Shown one piece after another: positions 8,521 through 17,465 of a stretch of DNA of 64,000 nucleotides. The position numbers and the translations under genes are program-made. Source of the DNA: Rhodobacteraceae bacterium QY30. Its GTDB lineage: Bacteria > Pseudomonadota > Alphaproteobacteria > Rhodobacterales > Rhodobacteraceae. The DNA is taken from assembly GCA_002356635.1 (NCBI GenBank), contig CP023454.1:806001-870000 (forward strand), read 5' to 3'. Within the stretch, counting starts at the first letter, position 1. Each line of letters begins with the position of its first letter. The notes below the pieces were generated by a model, which saw only the letters and a program-made list of their open reading frames with translations, did not search any database and had not been told where the DNA came from.

Positions 8521-8557
8521 GGACACGGACGCGTCTGTTCTGGACATGTAACGCGTC
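8521..8557. promoter_or_regulatory. Direct repeat upstream of soxB, AraC-type operator candidate
   Basis: GGACA-n3-ACGCGTC (8521-8535) is followed by GGACA-n4-ACGCGTC (8542-8557), two similar half-sites 21-22 bp (two helical turns) apart. They lie 87-123 bp upstream of soxB and outside the metG terminator. This arrangement is what AraC-family activators usually bind. A GlxA/AraC regulator is encoded at the far end of the operon (2261-3238). Confidence 0.5.
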
Positions 8558-8576
8558 GGTGACAGGGGCGCCGGGG

Positions 8577-8605
8577 CAAAAGAAAAGGGGGCTTGCGCGC
8601 CCCCT
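8577..8605 (-). terminator. Rho-independent terminator of metG
   Basis: Read on the minus strand, a 7-bp stem (8599-8605 with 8586-8592) closes a 6-base loop and runs into a T-rich stretch (TTTCTTTT). It lies 54 bp after the metG stop and separates metG from the sox operon. Confidence 0.75.
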
Positions 8606-8658
8606 CGGCCTGCGGCCTCACCCTGCGGGATATTTCCGCAAGGTGAAAATGGTTTCCT

Positions 8659-10389
8659 TCAGGTGCGGATTCCCGAAAAGCGGGTCTGCCATTCTTCGCG
8701 TTCTTCGTCGGTGATCTTGGCGAAAAGCACCTCGGGCGTGGTGAAGGCGTGGCCGGCGGGAAGGGCGGCAAGCGCGGCTTCGATGTCGTCGGGCCAGCTT
8801 TGGTCGTCGGTCCGCATGCCTTCGAGCATCTTTTGCGACGCATCGGGGATGAAGGGCGAAGACAGCACCGCATAGAGCCTGACGAGGTTCAAGGACAGGC
8901 GGGTTTGCGCGGCGGCGCGGTCGGGGTCGGTCTTGAAGACGGTCCAGGGGGCGGCGGATTGCAGGTATTCGTTGCCAGAAACCCAGATGGCGCGCAATTC
9001 GGCGGCGGCCTTGCGGACCTCCATCGCCTCCATCGCGGCTTCATGGGCGCGGATGCGGGTGGTGAGATCGGCGACCAGCGCCTTTTCCTGGTCGCCATAC
9101 TGGCCGGCGGCGGGAATTTCCTCGCCGAATTTGGAGCGGCAGAATTTCGTGATGCGGCTGACGAAGTTGCCCAGAACGTCGGCCAGGTCCTTGTTCACAC
9201 CGGCCTGGAAGTTTTCCCAGGTGAATTCGCTGTCCGAACTTTCGGGCGCATGGCTGAGCAGCCACCAGCGCCAGTAGTCGGCGGGCAGGATCGACAGCGC
9301 CTGGTCCATGAAGACGCCGCGGCCCTGGCTGGTGGAGAACTGGCCGCCGTCGTAGTTCAGGTAGTTGAAGGACTTGATGTAATCGACCAGCTTCCATTGT
9401 GCGGCGCCGGCGCGGTTGGCACCCAGGATGGTGGCCGGGAAGCTGAGCGTATGGAAAGGCACGTTATCCTTGCCCATGAATTCGGTATAGGTCACGTCAT
9501 CCGCGCCCTTGTCGGTGCGCCACCAGCGCTGCCAGGCGTCATCGCCCTGGCCGGTGGCATCGGCCCATTCGGCGGTGGCGGCGATGTATTCGATGGGCGC
9601 GTCGAACCAGACGTAGAAGACCTTGCCTTCCATCCCCGTCCAGGGCGCGCCGTCGAACTGGGCGGGCACGCCCCAGTGCAGGTCGCGCGTGATTCCGCGG
9701 TCCTGCAGGCCGTCACCGTCGTTCAGCCATTTCTTCGCGATCGAGGTGGTCAGGATCGGCCAGTCGGTCTTGGAGTCGATCCAGGCTTCCAGGTCGCCCT
9801 TCAGGCTGCGCTGTTTGAGGTAGAGGTGTTTGGTGTCGCGCACTTCCAGCCGGGTGGAGCCGGAGATGGCCGAGCGCGGGTTGATCAGATCGGTCGGGTC
9901 GAGCTGCTTGGTGCAGTTTTCGCACTGGTCGCCGCGGGCGCGGTCATAGCCGCAGTTGGGGCAGGTGCCTTCGATATAGCGGTCGGGCAGGAAGCGGTTG
10001 TCGTCGACGGAAAAGACCTGCTTTTCGCTGACTTCTTCCACCAGGCCCTGTTCGCCAAGTGTCTTGGCGAAATACTGGGTCAGCGCGTGGTTGCGCGCGC
10101 TGGAAGACCGGCCGAAGTGATCGAAGGACAGGCGGAAGCCTTTGGCGATTGTCGCCTGGATGTCATGCATTTCTGCGCAGTATTCGGCCACCGGTTTTCC
10201 GGCCTTGGCGGCGGCAAGCTCGGCAGGGGTGCCGTGTTCGTCGGTTGCGCAGATGAACATCACCTCATGTCCGCGCGCACGCTGGTAACGTGCAAACAGA
10301 TCGGCTGGCAATTGCGAGCCGACGAGGTTGCCCAGGTGCTTGATGCCGTTGATATAGGGGATCGCTGAGGTAATCAGATGCCGGGCCAT
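8659..10389 (-). CDS. metG: Methionyl-tRNA synthetase
   Basis: A 576-residue class I aminoacyl-tRNA synthetase that charges tRNA-Met. The HIGH-type signature is KHLGN near residue 18; the KMSKS-equivalent is FSTSQGRG near residue 350. A zinc-knuckle pair is visible ([17 protein letters not shown], about residues 145-161). [19 protein letters not shown] and [12 protein letters not shown] are typical of this MetG class. It is a single gene with its own terminator, divergent from the aldo/keto reductase gene. Confidence 0.95.
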   Translation of the reverse strand: MARHLITSAIPYINGIKHLGNLVGSQLPADLFARYQRARGHEVMFICATDEHGTPAELAAAKAGKPVAEYCAEMHDIQATIAKGFRLSFDHFGRSSSARNHALTQYFAKTLGEQGLVEEVSEKQVFSVDDNRFLPDRYIEGTCPNCGYDRARGDQCENCTKQLDPTDLINPRSAISGSTRLEVRDTKHLYLKQRSLKGDLEAWIDSKTDWPILTTSIAKKWLNDGDGLQDRGITRDLHWGVPAQFDGAPWTGMEGKVFYVWFDAPIEYIAATAEWADATGQGDDAWQRWWRTDKGADDVTYTEFMGKDNVPFHTLSFPATILGANRAGAAQWKLVDYIKSFNYLNYDGGQFSTSQGRGVFMDQALSILPADYWRWWLLSHAPESSDSEFTWENFQAGVNKDLADVLGNFVSRITKFCRSKFGEEIPAAGQYGDQEKALVADLTTRIRAHEAAMEAMEVRKAAAELRAIWVSGNEYLQSAAPWTVFKTDPDRAAAQTRLSLNLVRLYAVLSSPFIPDASQKMLEGMRTDDQSWPDDIEAALAALPAGHAFTTPEVLFAKITDEEREEWQTRFSGIRT

Positions 10390-10468
10390 GATCTGCCTTT
10401 CGTCGTTTGCGGGCTGTTTATCCGCTTGGGGCGCGAAGGGCTAGGGCTGGCATGAAGGAAGGACAAGA

Positions 10469-11500
10469 ATGAAGACGGTGGAACTTGGGGGGCGGAAGGT
10501 GTCGGCCCTGTGTCTGGGGACGATGACCTGGGGCACCCAGACCGACGAGGCGGGCGCGCATGCGCAGATCGCGCGCGCGGCCGAGGCGGGGGTGAATTTC
10601 ATGGATACGGCCGAGATGTATCCGACCAATCCGGCGCGGGCCGAAACCGCTGGCCGGACCGAAGAGATCATCGGCAACTGGATCGGTCACCACGGACGCG
10701 GCGATTGGGTGATCGCCACCAAGATTGCTGGTGCAGGAAGCATGGTCCGGGACGGCGCCCCCATCACGCCGGACGCGATCCGCGCCTGCTGCGAGGCATC
10801 GCTGCGCCGGTTGCGGGTCGATCATATCGACCTTTACCAGTTCCACTGGCCCAATCGGGGCAGCTACCATTTCCGCAAAAGCTGGCACTTCGACCCGTCG
10901 CAGATCCAGCGCGATCAGGTGATCGAGGATATGGGCGCCTGCCTTGAGGAACTGGCCCGGTTGCAGGCCGAGGGCAAGATCGGCGCCTTCGGCCTTTCGA
11001 ACGAAACGGCCTGGGGCATGGCCCAATGGCTGCGGCTTGCGGATCAGGGCCTTGGGCCGCGGGCGGTCGCCTTGCAGAACGAATATTCGCTCATGTGCCG
11101 GCTGTATGACACCGACCTGGCGGAGCTTGGGGTAGCGGAAAACGTGACGCTGCTTGCCTATTCGCCGCTGGCGGCCGGTCTGCTGACCGGGAAATACCAG
11201 GGCGGCAAGGTCCCCGAAGGGTCGCGCCGCAGCGCCACGCCCGATCTGGGCGGTCGGGTGACGGAACGGGCCGAAGCGGCGGTCGCGGCTTACCTGAAGA
11301 TTGCCGTCGAAGCCGGGCTTGATCCGGCGGCGATGGCCAATGCCTGGATCCTGACGCGGCCCTTCCCGGTGATCCCGATCCTCGGCGCCTCGACCATGCC
11401 GCAGCTTGAGATCGCGCTTTCGGCCGCCGAACTCACGCTTTCGAACGACGTGCTTGCGGCCATTGGCGCGGCACACAAGGCGCATCCGATGCCGTTCTAG
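10469..11500 (+). CDS. Aldo/keto reductase (Tas-like)
   Basis: A 343-residue member of the NADP(H)-dependent aldo/keto reductase superfamily, close to the Tas type. The catalytic tetrad can be placed: Asp and Tyr in NFMDTAEMY (about residues 43-51), Lys in IATKI, and His in YQFHWPNRG. The C-terminal NADPH-binding segment is PVIPILGASTMPQLE. The ATG follows AAGGA. It is divergent from metG and convergent with the next gene. The substrate is unknown. Confidence 0.88.
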   Translation: MKTVELGGRKVSALCLGTMTWGTQTDEAGAHAQIARAAEAGVNFMDTAEMYPTNPARAETAGRTEEIIGNWIGHHGRGDWVIATKIAGAGSMVRDGAPITPDAIRACCEASLRRLRVDHIDLYQFHWPNRGSYHFRKSWHFDPSQIQRDQVIEDMGACLEELARLQAEGKIGAFGLSNETAWGMAQWLRLADQGLGPRAVALQNEYSLMCRLYDTDLAELGVAENVTLLAYSPLAAGLLTGKYQGGKVPEGSRRSATPDLGGRVTERAEAAVAAYLKIAVEAGLDPAAMANAWILTRPFPVIPILGASTMPQLEIALSAAELTLSNDVLAAIGAAHKAHPMPF

Positions 11501-11529
11501 GCCGCGGATGCGCTTCCGCTGCACGGCGT

Positions 11530-12285
11530 CTACTGCGCCGTGTAGCCGCCATCGACCAGGTGGTAGGAGCCGGTGATGAAGCTGGCGCGGTCGGAAAGCA
11601 GGAACACGATCAGCGCCGCGACTTCCTCGGCCGTGCCCATGCGACCCATCGCGTGCTTGCCGTTCAGGATGTCCTGCGTCGCCTTGTCCAGCGAGGTGTC
11701 GACCATCGGCGTGTGGATGAAGCCCGGACCGACCGAGTTCACCCGGACGCCCTTCTGCGCATATTCCAGCGCGGCGTTCTTGGTCATGCCGACGACGCCG
11801 TGTTTGGCGCTGACATAGCCGACCGAGCCCGCGAAACCGACGCTGCCCAGGATCGATGCGACGTTGACGATGGAGCCGCCGCCGGCCTTCACCATTTCCG
11901 GCACGGCAAAGCGCATTCCGTAGAACACGCCCGACAGGTTGATGTCGATGACCTGCTTCCAGGCATCCAGGTCGTATTCGCCCGTGGGGGCGATCCTGCC
12001 GCCGATGCCGGCGTTGTTGACCAGGCCGTAAAGCCCGCCGGTCCTGTCGACCGCAAAACGCACCATTGCCTCGACCGAAGCCGCATCCCCCACGTCCACC
12101 GCCACGGCGTGCGCCTTGCCCCCCGCGCCGGTAATGCGGTCCGCCTCGGCCTGGGCGCCGGCCAGATCGCGGTCGGCCACGATCATCACCGCCCCCGAGG
12201 CGCCAAGTTCGTCGCAGGTTGCCGCCCCGATGCCTGAGGCACCGCCGGTCACGATGATGGTCTTGCCCTCAAAACGCAGGTCCAT
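11530..12285 (-). CDS. Short-chain dehydrogenase/reductase (SDR)
   Basis: A 251-residue classical SDR. It has the NAD(P)-binding motif TGGASGIGAAT near residue 13, the NNAG motif (VNNAGIGG), the catalytic Ser in VNVASILGSVG, YVSAK as the Tyr/Lys pair, and GPGFIHTPM. Asp at the end of beta-2 (IVADRD) favours NAD(H). A strong ribosome binding site (GGAGAGGAG) precedes the ATG. A GlxA-type regulator lies upstream on the same strand and a palindrome sits just before this gene. The substrate is unknown; FabG-like and alcohol dehydrogenases share this layout. Confidence 0.88.
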   Translation of the reverse strand: MDLRFEGKTIIVTGGASGIGAATCDELGASGAVMIVADRDLAGAQAEADRITGAGGKAHAVAVDVGDAASVEAMVRFAVDRTGGLYGLVNNAGIGGRIAPTGEYDLDAWKQVIDINLSGVFYGMRFAVPEMVKAGGGSIVNVASILGSVGFAGSVGYVSAKHGVVGMTKNAALEYAQKGVRVNSVGPGFIHTPMVDTSLDKATQDILNGKHAMGRMGTAEEVAALIVFLLSDRASFITGSYHLVDGGYTAQ

Positions 12286-12309
12286 GGCTGTCTCCTCTCC
12301 GTGTCATAT

Positions 12310-12329
12310 GTCCGATCTTCAGATCGGAC
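12310..12329. promoter_or_regulatory. Inverted repeat before the SDR gene
   Basis: GTCCGATC and GATCGGAC form perfect 8-bp arms around TTCA. The repeat lies 25 bp upstream of the SDR start and 43 bp after the GlxA-type regulator stop, with no T-run on the minus strand. It could be an operator for the SDR gene or a weak terminator for the regulator. Confidence 0.4.
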
Positions 12330-12371
12330 CTTGGCACGGAAATGCAAGGCTGGCGTGTCCGTTTGACGCGG

Positions 12372-13361
12372 TCAGACGGGTTTTTCCCCCGATGCCTGAC
12401 GCAACGACGATGCGGTCACGCCGAACCGGGCGCGGAAGGCGCGGGCAAAGGCGGGCTGGCCGGAAAAGCCACAACGCAGGGCGACTTCCTGAAGCGGCAG
12501 GTCGGTGTCCCAGATCATCCGCCGCGCCTCGTCCAGGCGCAGGTCCAGGAAGAAGCGGCCCGGGGACAGGCCCAGACGGCGCTTGAACAGCATTTCCAGC
12601 CGCCGCACCGAAACGCCCGCCTCGCGCGCGATTTCTGCCATGGTCAGCGGCTGGTCGACATGACTTTCCATCAAGCCGATGGCGCGGCCCAGGGTGGGAT
12701 CCTGGCGCATCAGGCCGGCCACCGGTACGGCCTGCTGCGGGCTGGTGGCAGTCAGAAGCGGTTCATAGACGAAGGCCGATGCGACGCGGAAGGCAAGCTC
12801 GGGCCCCTGGCGGGCACGGACCAGTGCGATCATCATGTCCAGACAGGGACCGGCGCCGCCTGTCGTGATCATCCGGCCCGAAACCACGTAGCGATCGCGC
12901 AGGACGCGCACGTGGGGAAAGCGGTTGGCAAAGGTTTCCAGGTCTTCCCAATGGACCGTCGCGTCCAGCCCGTCCAGAAGCCCCGCGAGCGCCGGAAACC
13001 AGGAGCCCGCGTCAATGGCGATCATGGCCCGCAACTGCGGGGCAAGGCGGCGCAGCCGCGCCAGAAGCGTGGGGGTGGCCTGTTCGAACAGGCGAAACCC
13101 GGCGACGATCATCAGGGCATCGTAATCGGCCCGGTCGCCCAGGGGCTCGGTCGGCACCGTGAACCCGGCGGTGATCGGCACCGGGCCACCCAGTTCCGAC
13201 AGGAATTTCCAAGTGTACAGCGTCTTGCCCGCGCGGCGGTTGGCCGCCCGCATCGGATCGACGCAAGAGGCAAGCGCCAGCACGTTGCACTCGGCCAGAA
13301 CCAGAACGCCGACGCGCAAGGGGCCGGGGTCGGCCTGAAAGATCGTGGGCAGGGCGGACAT
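12372..13361 (-). CDS. GlxA-type regulator (DJ-1/PfpI domain plus AraC HTH), second copy
   Basis: A 329-residue protein of the same architecture as the regulator at 2261-3238 but clearly diverged from it. The DJ-1/PfpI-like domain covers about residues 15-200 (RVGVLVLAECNVLALASCVDP). The AraC-type DNA-binding domain is at about 225-320 (PLTMAEIAREAGVSVRRLEM, then CGFSGQPAFARAFRARFG). It is upstream of and co-directional with the SDR gene and may control it. Its effector is unknown; relatives sense quaternary amines or amino acids. Confidence 0.85.
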   Translation of the reverse strand: MSALPTIFQADPGPLRVGVLVLAECNVLALASCVDPMRAANRRAGKTLYTWKFLSELGGPVPITAGFTVPTEPLGDRADYDALMIVAGFRLFEQATPTLLARLRRLAPQLRAMIAIDAGSWFPALAGLLDGLDATVHWEDLETFANRFPHVRVLRDRYVVSGRMITTGGAGPCLDMMIALVRARQGPELAFRVASAFVYEPLLTATSPQQAVPVAGLMRQDPTLGRAIGLMESHVDQPLTMAEIAREAGVSVRRLEMLFKRRLGLSPGRFFLDLRLDEARRMIWDTDLPLQEVALRCGFSGQPAFARAFRARFGVTASSLRQASGEKPV

Positions 13362-13465
13362 GAAGCAGAGCTAAGACAGTGACCGGGGCAATGGCAAGCG
13401 GCACTGGCATCAGCCTGCCCAAGACGGTAGGAAAGGCACAAGGATGCAGGGCAGCGGAGGCGACC

Positions 13466-13813
13466 ATGAAGGGCAGAACCGGAACGACGGCCGCGCTTCT
13501 GCTGCTGGCCCTGCTGGCGATGGCCGGCTGCCGCAAAACCCCCGAGGATGCACTTCCCCCCGTCGGTCAGGCTGCCGTCGCCGCGCAGCAGACGGCCTGC
13601 GAGGGACGGGGCGGCCAGTTCCGTGGCAACGGTGCGGGGATCCTGACCTGCTTCACCACGCCGCGCGACGCGGGCAAGGCCTGCCGCAAGTCCGACGATT
13701 GCTCGACCGCCTGCCTGGCGCGGTCGATGACCTGCGCTCCGATCGCGCCTCTGACCGGCTGTCAGGAGATCATGACCAACCTGGGGACAAGGATCACGCA
13801 ATGCATCGACTGA
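13466..13813 (+). CDS. Small cysteine-rich lipoprotein, unknown function
   Basis: A 115-residue protein with a lipoprotein signal: hydrophobic LLLLALLAMAGC, with the lipobox cysteine near residue 22. The mature part has about eight further cysteines in a spaced pattern (TACEGR, LTCFTTP, KACRKSDDCSTACL, MTCAP, GCQE, QCID), suggesting a disulfide-bonded periplasmic domain. The frame is open upstream, but the ATG at 13466 has GGAGG before it and starts the signal peptide. It overlaps the next lipoprotein gene by 13 bp. I do not recognise a characterised family. Confidence 0.75.
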   Translation: MKGRTGTTAALLLLALLAMAGCRKTPEDALPPVGQAAVAAQQTACEGRGGQFRGNGAGILTCFTTPRDAGKACRKSDDCSTACLARSMTCAPIAPLTGCQEIMTNLGTRITQCID

Positions 13814-14313
13814 CCCTTGCCGTCGCGGCGGCCTGCGCGCTTGTTCTTGCGGGATGCGGCCAGACCGAGAAGGTCGCGGCCTATCGCGCGCCCGATGCGC
13901 AGATTTCGTCCAACGCATTGTTCGATCCGGCGCGCTTTGCCGATGTGTGGCATGTCGTCGGCGCCTATGGCTCCGAAACAAGCTGCGGCCCGCTGACGGA
14001 AACCTGGGTTCTGACCGGGCCGCGCAGCTATCAGGTGACGGGCACGCGCTGCGGCCCGAACGGCGCGCGCGCCTTCGCCGCCCCGGCGCAGGTCACCGGA
14101 CCCGGCCGCATCACCCGCGAGGGCGAGGTGCTGTGGGTGATGTGGGTCGATGCCGACTACCGCATCGCCGTGATTGGGACACCGGACGGCCGTTTCGGCC
14201 GCATCCTGTCGCGGACACCGAAACCGCGGCCCGACCTGCTGACGGCGGCGAAAGAGGTGCTGGATTTCAACGGCTACAACCCCGCGGGCCTGCGGCTGGT
14301 GGCGGGGGGCTGA
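13801..14313 (+). CDS. Lipocalin-like lipoprotein
   Basis: A 170-residue protein with a lipoprotein signal (ALVLAGC, lipobox near residue 19). The segment FADVWHVVGAYG resembles the first conserved G-x-W motif of lipocalins, and the size fits a small lipocalin (Blc-like), a family that binds hydrophobic ligands at the outer membrane. The resemblance is modest. The start lies inside the end of the preceding cysteine-rich lipoprotein gene (13-bp overlap), so the two are translationally linked. A longer frame upstream exists but would bypass the signal peptide. Confidence 0.7.
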   Translation: MHRLTLAVAAACALVLAGCGQTEKVAAYRAPDAQISSNALFDPARFADVWHVVGAYGSETSCGPLTETWVLTGPRSYQVTGTRCGPNGARAFAAPAQVTGPGRITREGEVLWVMWVDADYRIAVIGTPDGRFGRILSRTPKPRPDLLTAAKEVLDFNGYNPAGLRLVAGG

Positions 14314-15174
14314 TCAGGCCAGGCGGGTGCGGGCCTCGGCCAGCAGGCCGGGGAAATCGCGCGCGCCGGTGCTCGCCTCGCGCACCAGCCAGTCGAAATG
14401 CGCGGTCAGCTCGCCCACCTGCGCCGACGCGCGGAAGGCCAGGTAGCTGCGGCCCAGGTAGACCACCGCGAGCAATGGTCCGAAGATCGTCACGGGGGCG
14501 GAAAACACCCGCCGGGCATCGAAAAGGTAGATCCGCAACCGCGGGTAAAGCTGATCGTAGATCGACAGGAGATGGTCGATCTGCGTGGCCCGGGTGGCGA
14601 CGGGGATGCCGCGGTAATAGCCTTCGCCGGCGATGAAGGCCTGAAGTTCATGCAGAGGCATGGCGATTTCATAATCCGACCGTGACCGCCGCATCCAGCC
14701 CAACCGGTCCTCGCTGGCGCCGATGGCCTGTTCGGCGGTGCGGCCCAGCTGGGGTTCATATTCCCAGCGCAGCATCTCGTGGGTTTTCAGCATGTCGGGC
14801 AGGGTCGCGGGGACATGGCGGATCTTGTAGCCATCCGCCTCGCGGTGCCAGCCGAAGATCGTCTCATCCATCAGGGCGCGGGGGGCCTCGGTGATCGACA
14901 GCGACGCGGCCATCAGCTCGGCCAGCCGCTCTGGCCGTTCCGTCAGGCCCAGAAGCCAGTCGGCCGAAACCCCAAGCGCCTGCGCACATTCCGCGACAAG
15001 CTGACCGTTCGGCAGCCTGTCCCCGGCTTCGGACAGAAGCTGGGTCACGGTGGACCGGTCCACACCGGCCGCCCGGGCCAGGCCGGATCGGGACAGGCCG
15101 CGAAGCGCCAGGGCCTGTTCCAGACGAACCCGGAACAGGGTAGCGCGGTCGCGCTTGTCGAGTTTCCTGTCCAT
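14314..15174 (-). CDS. XRE-family transcriptional regulator
   Basis: A 286-residue protein. The N-terminal helix-turn-helix is at about residues 15-75 (LRGLSRSGLARAAGVDRSTVTQLLSEAG, then QALGVSADWLLGL). The remaining 200 residues are a conserved but unnamed domain without an obvious ligand motif; the segment VFSAPVTIFGPLLAVVYLG may be a buried core. It is divergent from the desaturase gene with 98 bp between them, so regulation of the desaturase is possible. The lipoprotein genes converge on it with no gap. Confidence 0.8.
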   Translation of the reverse strand: MDRKLDKRDRATLFRVRLEQALALRGLSRSGLARAAGVDRSTVTQLLSEAGDRLPNGQLVAECAQALGVSADWLLGLTERPERLAELMAASLSITEAPRALMDETIFGWHREADGYKIRHVPATLPDMLKTHEMLRWEYEPQLGRTAEQAIGASEDRLGWMRRSRSDYEIAMPLHELQAFIAGEGYYRGIPVATRATQIDHLLSIYDQLYPRLRIYLFDARRVFSAPVTIFGPLLAVVYLGRSYLAFRASAQVGELTAHFDWLVREASTGARDFPGLLAEARTRLA

Positions 15175-15272
15175 CTGTTTTCAGAATCCAACAATGCTGA
15201 CTTCTGTTGCCAATGGTCGGAATTCCCCGTCGCCCTGTCCAGCCTTAAGCTGGGGGGCAAGGGGACAAATCG

Positions 15273-16220
15273 ATGACTGCACAATCGAAATCGCGCGACC
15301 TCCGCGTCGAATGGCCGACGCTGGGGCTGATTCTTGTCTGCTATCTGGCCTGGGCGCTGGGCATTACCCTCGCCAGCCGTGCCTCCTTGCCCTTGGGTGT
15401 TCTTGTGACGGCGCTGGCGCTGGTGCTGCATTCGTCGCTTCAGCACGAGGTCCTGCATGGCCATCCCTTCGCGAACCGGCGGGCCAACGAGGCGCTGGTC
15501 TTTCTGCCCCTCGGACTGGTCTACCCCTACGGGCGCTTCCGTGACACGCATCTGGCCCATCACCGGGACGAACGGCTGACCGATCCCTATGACGACCCGG
15601 AAAGCAACTTCTGCGATCCGGCGGTCTGGGCGCGGATGCCGGACGCGCTGCGCCTGCTTTTGCACTTCAACAACACGCTTCTGGGGCGGATGCTGGTCGG
15701 GCCTGCCATCGGCGCGGCGTCGTTCGTGTGGGGCGATCTGCGCCTGATCCGGCTGGGCGTGCCGGGGGTGTTGCGCGACTGGCTGCTGCATCTGGCCGGG
15801 GTTGCCCTGGTCGTGGGGATGGTCAATGCCGCTGTCCTGCCGGGCGGCGCCTATCTGCTGGCCTGCTATCTGGCGATGTCGGTCCTGAAGATCCGCACCT
15901 ATCTGGAACACCGCGCCCATGAACGCGCCCGGGGCCGCACAGTCGTGGTCGAGCGGGGTGGCATCCTGGGGTTCCTGTTCCTCTGGAACAACCTGCACGC
16001 CGTCCATCATGCCAGGCCGAACCGGCCCTGGTACGAACTGCCGAAGCTCTGGCGTGACAACCGTGCCGACTACCTGCGCCGGAACGAACACTACATCTAT
16101 GAAAGCTACGGCCAGATCTTCCGACGCCACTTCCTGCGCGCCAAGGATCCGGTGCCCCATCCGCTGTGGGCGGCGGGGCGTTTCGTCTCAGAGCCGGCGG
16201 AAGGTCGAGACCGGGCCTGA
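15273..16220 (+). CDS. Membrane fatty-acid desaturase family protein
   Basis: A 315-residue membrane protein with the three histidine boxes of the di-iron desaturase/hydroxylase superfamily: HEVLHGH near residue 53, HLAHH near 93 and HAVHH near 246. Hydrophobic segments at about 12-50 and 150-210 flank them. Members introduce double bonds or hydroxyl/keto groups into acyl chains or carotenoids. No pigment genes are nearby, so fatty-acid desaturation is the simpler reading. The 3' end overlaps the convergent NUDIX gene by 33 bp. Confidence 0.8.
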   Translation: MTAQSKSRDLRVEWPTLGLILVCYLAWALGITLASRASLPLGVLVTALALVLHSSLQHEVLHGHPFANRRANEALVFLPLGLVYPYGRFRDTHLAHHRDERLTDPYDDPESNFCDPAVWARMPDALRLLLHFNNTLLGRMLVGPAIGAASFVWGDLRLIRLGVPGVLRDWLLHLAGVALVVGMVNAAVLPGGAYLLACYLAMSVLKIRTYLEHRAHERARGRTVVVERGGILGFLFLWNNLHAVHHARPNRPWYELPKLWRDNRADYLRRNEHYIYESYGQIFRRHFLRAKDPVPHPLWAAGRFVSEPAEGRDRA

Positions 16221-16874
16221 GTTGTCGAAGAAGGGCACCGACTCGGGCGCGGTGCCGCTTGCCAGAAGTTGCGCCACCTCGGCCAGCACCACCTCGGTGA
16301 TGAAGGGCAGGTCCAGGCGGCGCGCCTCGGCGATCGGCACCCAGTGCAGGTGCGAAAGTTCATCGCTGGCGCGGGAGAAATCCTCGGAATCGCCTGCAAT
16401 GCATTCGGCGTCGGTCAGGAAGAAGCGCGCATCGAAGCGGCGGGGACGCCCCGGCGGCGTGATGGCGCGGAACATGAAGGTCAGGCTTTCCGCATCCGGC
16501 TGATAGCCCGCTTCGGCGAAGGCCCGCCAGTCGGGGGGAACCTCACCCGGCCAGGGCGACGGCGCCCCCAGCATCAGGCCAGTTTCCTCGAACAGTTCGC
16601 GCACCGCGCAGGCCGCCAGCGCCGAGGAAAGCCCCGGGGTCGACAGTTCCTCAAGCCGGTTCCGGCACAGCGCCGACAGCGGTCGGGCCAAAGGCACGCT
16701 GGCGTCGCCCTTGTCCACGGCGCCGCCCGGAAAGACATATTTCGACGGCATGAACACCGCGGCGTTGCCGCGCTGGCCCATCAGGATCTCGGGGCCGGAC
16801 GCGCGGCGCCGCACGACAAGTACGGTCGCCGCATTGCGGATCGGCACTTCCGCGGCGGACTGGGCTTCAGACAT
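16188..16874 (-). CDS. NUDIX hydrolase
   Basis: A 228-residue NUDIX protein. The Nudix box is present in the form GGAVDKGD, an insertion of about 30 residues, then ACAVRELFEETGLML, giving the REx2EEx(G) core that binds Mg. This split box is typical of the NUDT19/coenzyme A pyrophosphatase-like branch. The frame extends to 16925, but the ATG at 16874 overlaps the upstream DUF983 gene by 8 bp and is preferred. The substrate is not known. Confidence 0.85.
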   Translation of the reverse strand: MSEAQSAAEVPIRNAATVLVVRRRASGPEILMGQRGNAAVFMPSKYVFPGGAVDKGDASVPLARPLSALCRNRLEELSTPGLSSALAACAVRELFEETGLMLGAPSPWPGEVPPDWRAFAEAGYQPDAESLTFMFRAITPPGRPRRFDARFFLTDAECIAGDSEDFSRASDELSHLHWVPIAEARRLDLPFITEVVLAEVAQLLASGTAPESVPFFDNSGPVSTFRRL

Positions 16875-17289
16875 CGGCAATCGGGGCTTCCTCCAGCACG
16901 GGGTCGACATCGCGGCCGAAGCCATGCATCCGCTTGGCCCATTGCAGGCCGATCATCGCCCCCTTGATCCGCGGCAGCAGCGCCAGCGACAAGAGCACCA
17001 CCCCCAGCGAGAAGCCGATCGCCATGGTCCAGGGCGAGGGTTCCCAGCGGAAGTAGACGAACATCATCGAGGGGGCGAGAAGATGGCCGACGATCAGGAT
17101 GGTGAAATAGGCCGGGCCGTCATCGGCACGCTGGTGATGCAACTCCTCGCGGCAGAAAGGGCAACGGTCCTGCACCTTCAGGAACCCCTTGAACAGGGCG
17201 CCTTCGCCACAGGCGGGGCAGCGTTGCCACCAGCCCCGTCGCATCGCAGTCTTCACTTCGCGGTCCTCGACCACGCCGGTCTGGGTCAT
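16867..17289 (-). CDS. DUF983 family membrane protein
   Basis: A 140-residue protein with two CxxC pairs (RCPACGEG and RCPFCREE) spaced like a zinc ribbon, followed by two transmembrane segments (about residues 60-80 and 85-105). This matches DUF983, common in alphaproteobacteria and of unknown function, sometimes found near cytochrome oxidase genes. The start at 17289 was chosen over the longer frame because it gives the usual family length. It overlaps the NUDIX gene by 8 bp. Confidence 0.8.
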   Translation of the reverse strand: MTQTGVVEDREVKTAMRRGWWQRCPACGEGALFKGFLKVQDRCPFCREELHHQRADDGPAYFTILIVGHLLAPSMMFVYFRWEPSPWTMAIGFSLGVVLLSLALLPRIKGAMIGLQWAKRMHGFGRDVDPVLEEAPIADV

Positions 17290-17465
17290 TCGTTCGCTCC
17301 TGTTCGCCAGCCGATACATACGCGCCACGGCCGCGCGGGAAAAGGCCCGCGGGGCCAGCCGGACGGATTTGTCCCCGATTTTTCACTCAAGGCGCGACGG
17401 AAACCGGCAGGGCCGCCGTATCACCTGCATGAACGGGCACATGCCCGGACAGCAAGGAGATGAGC

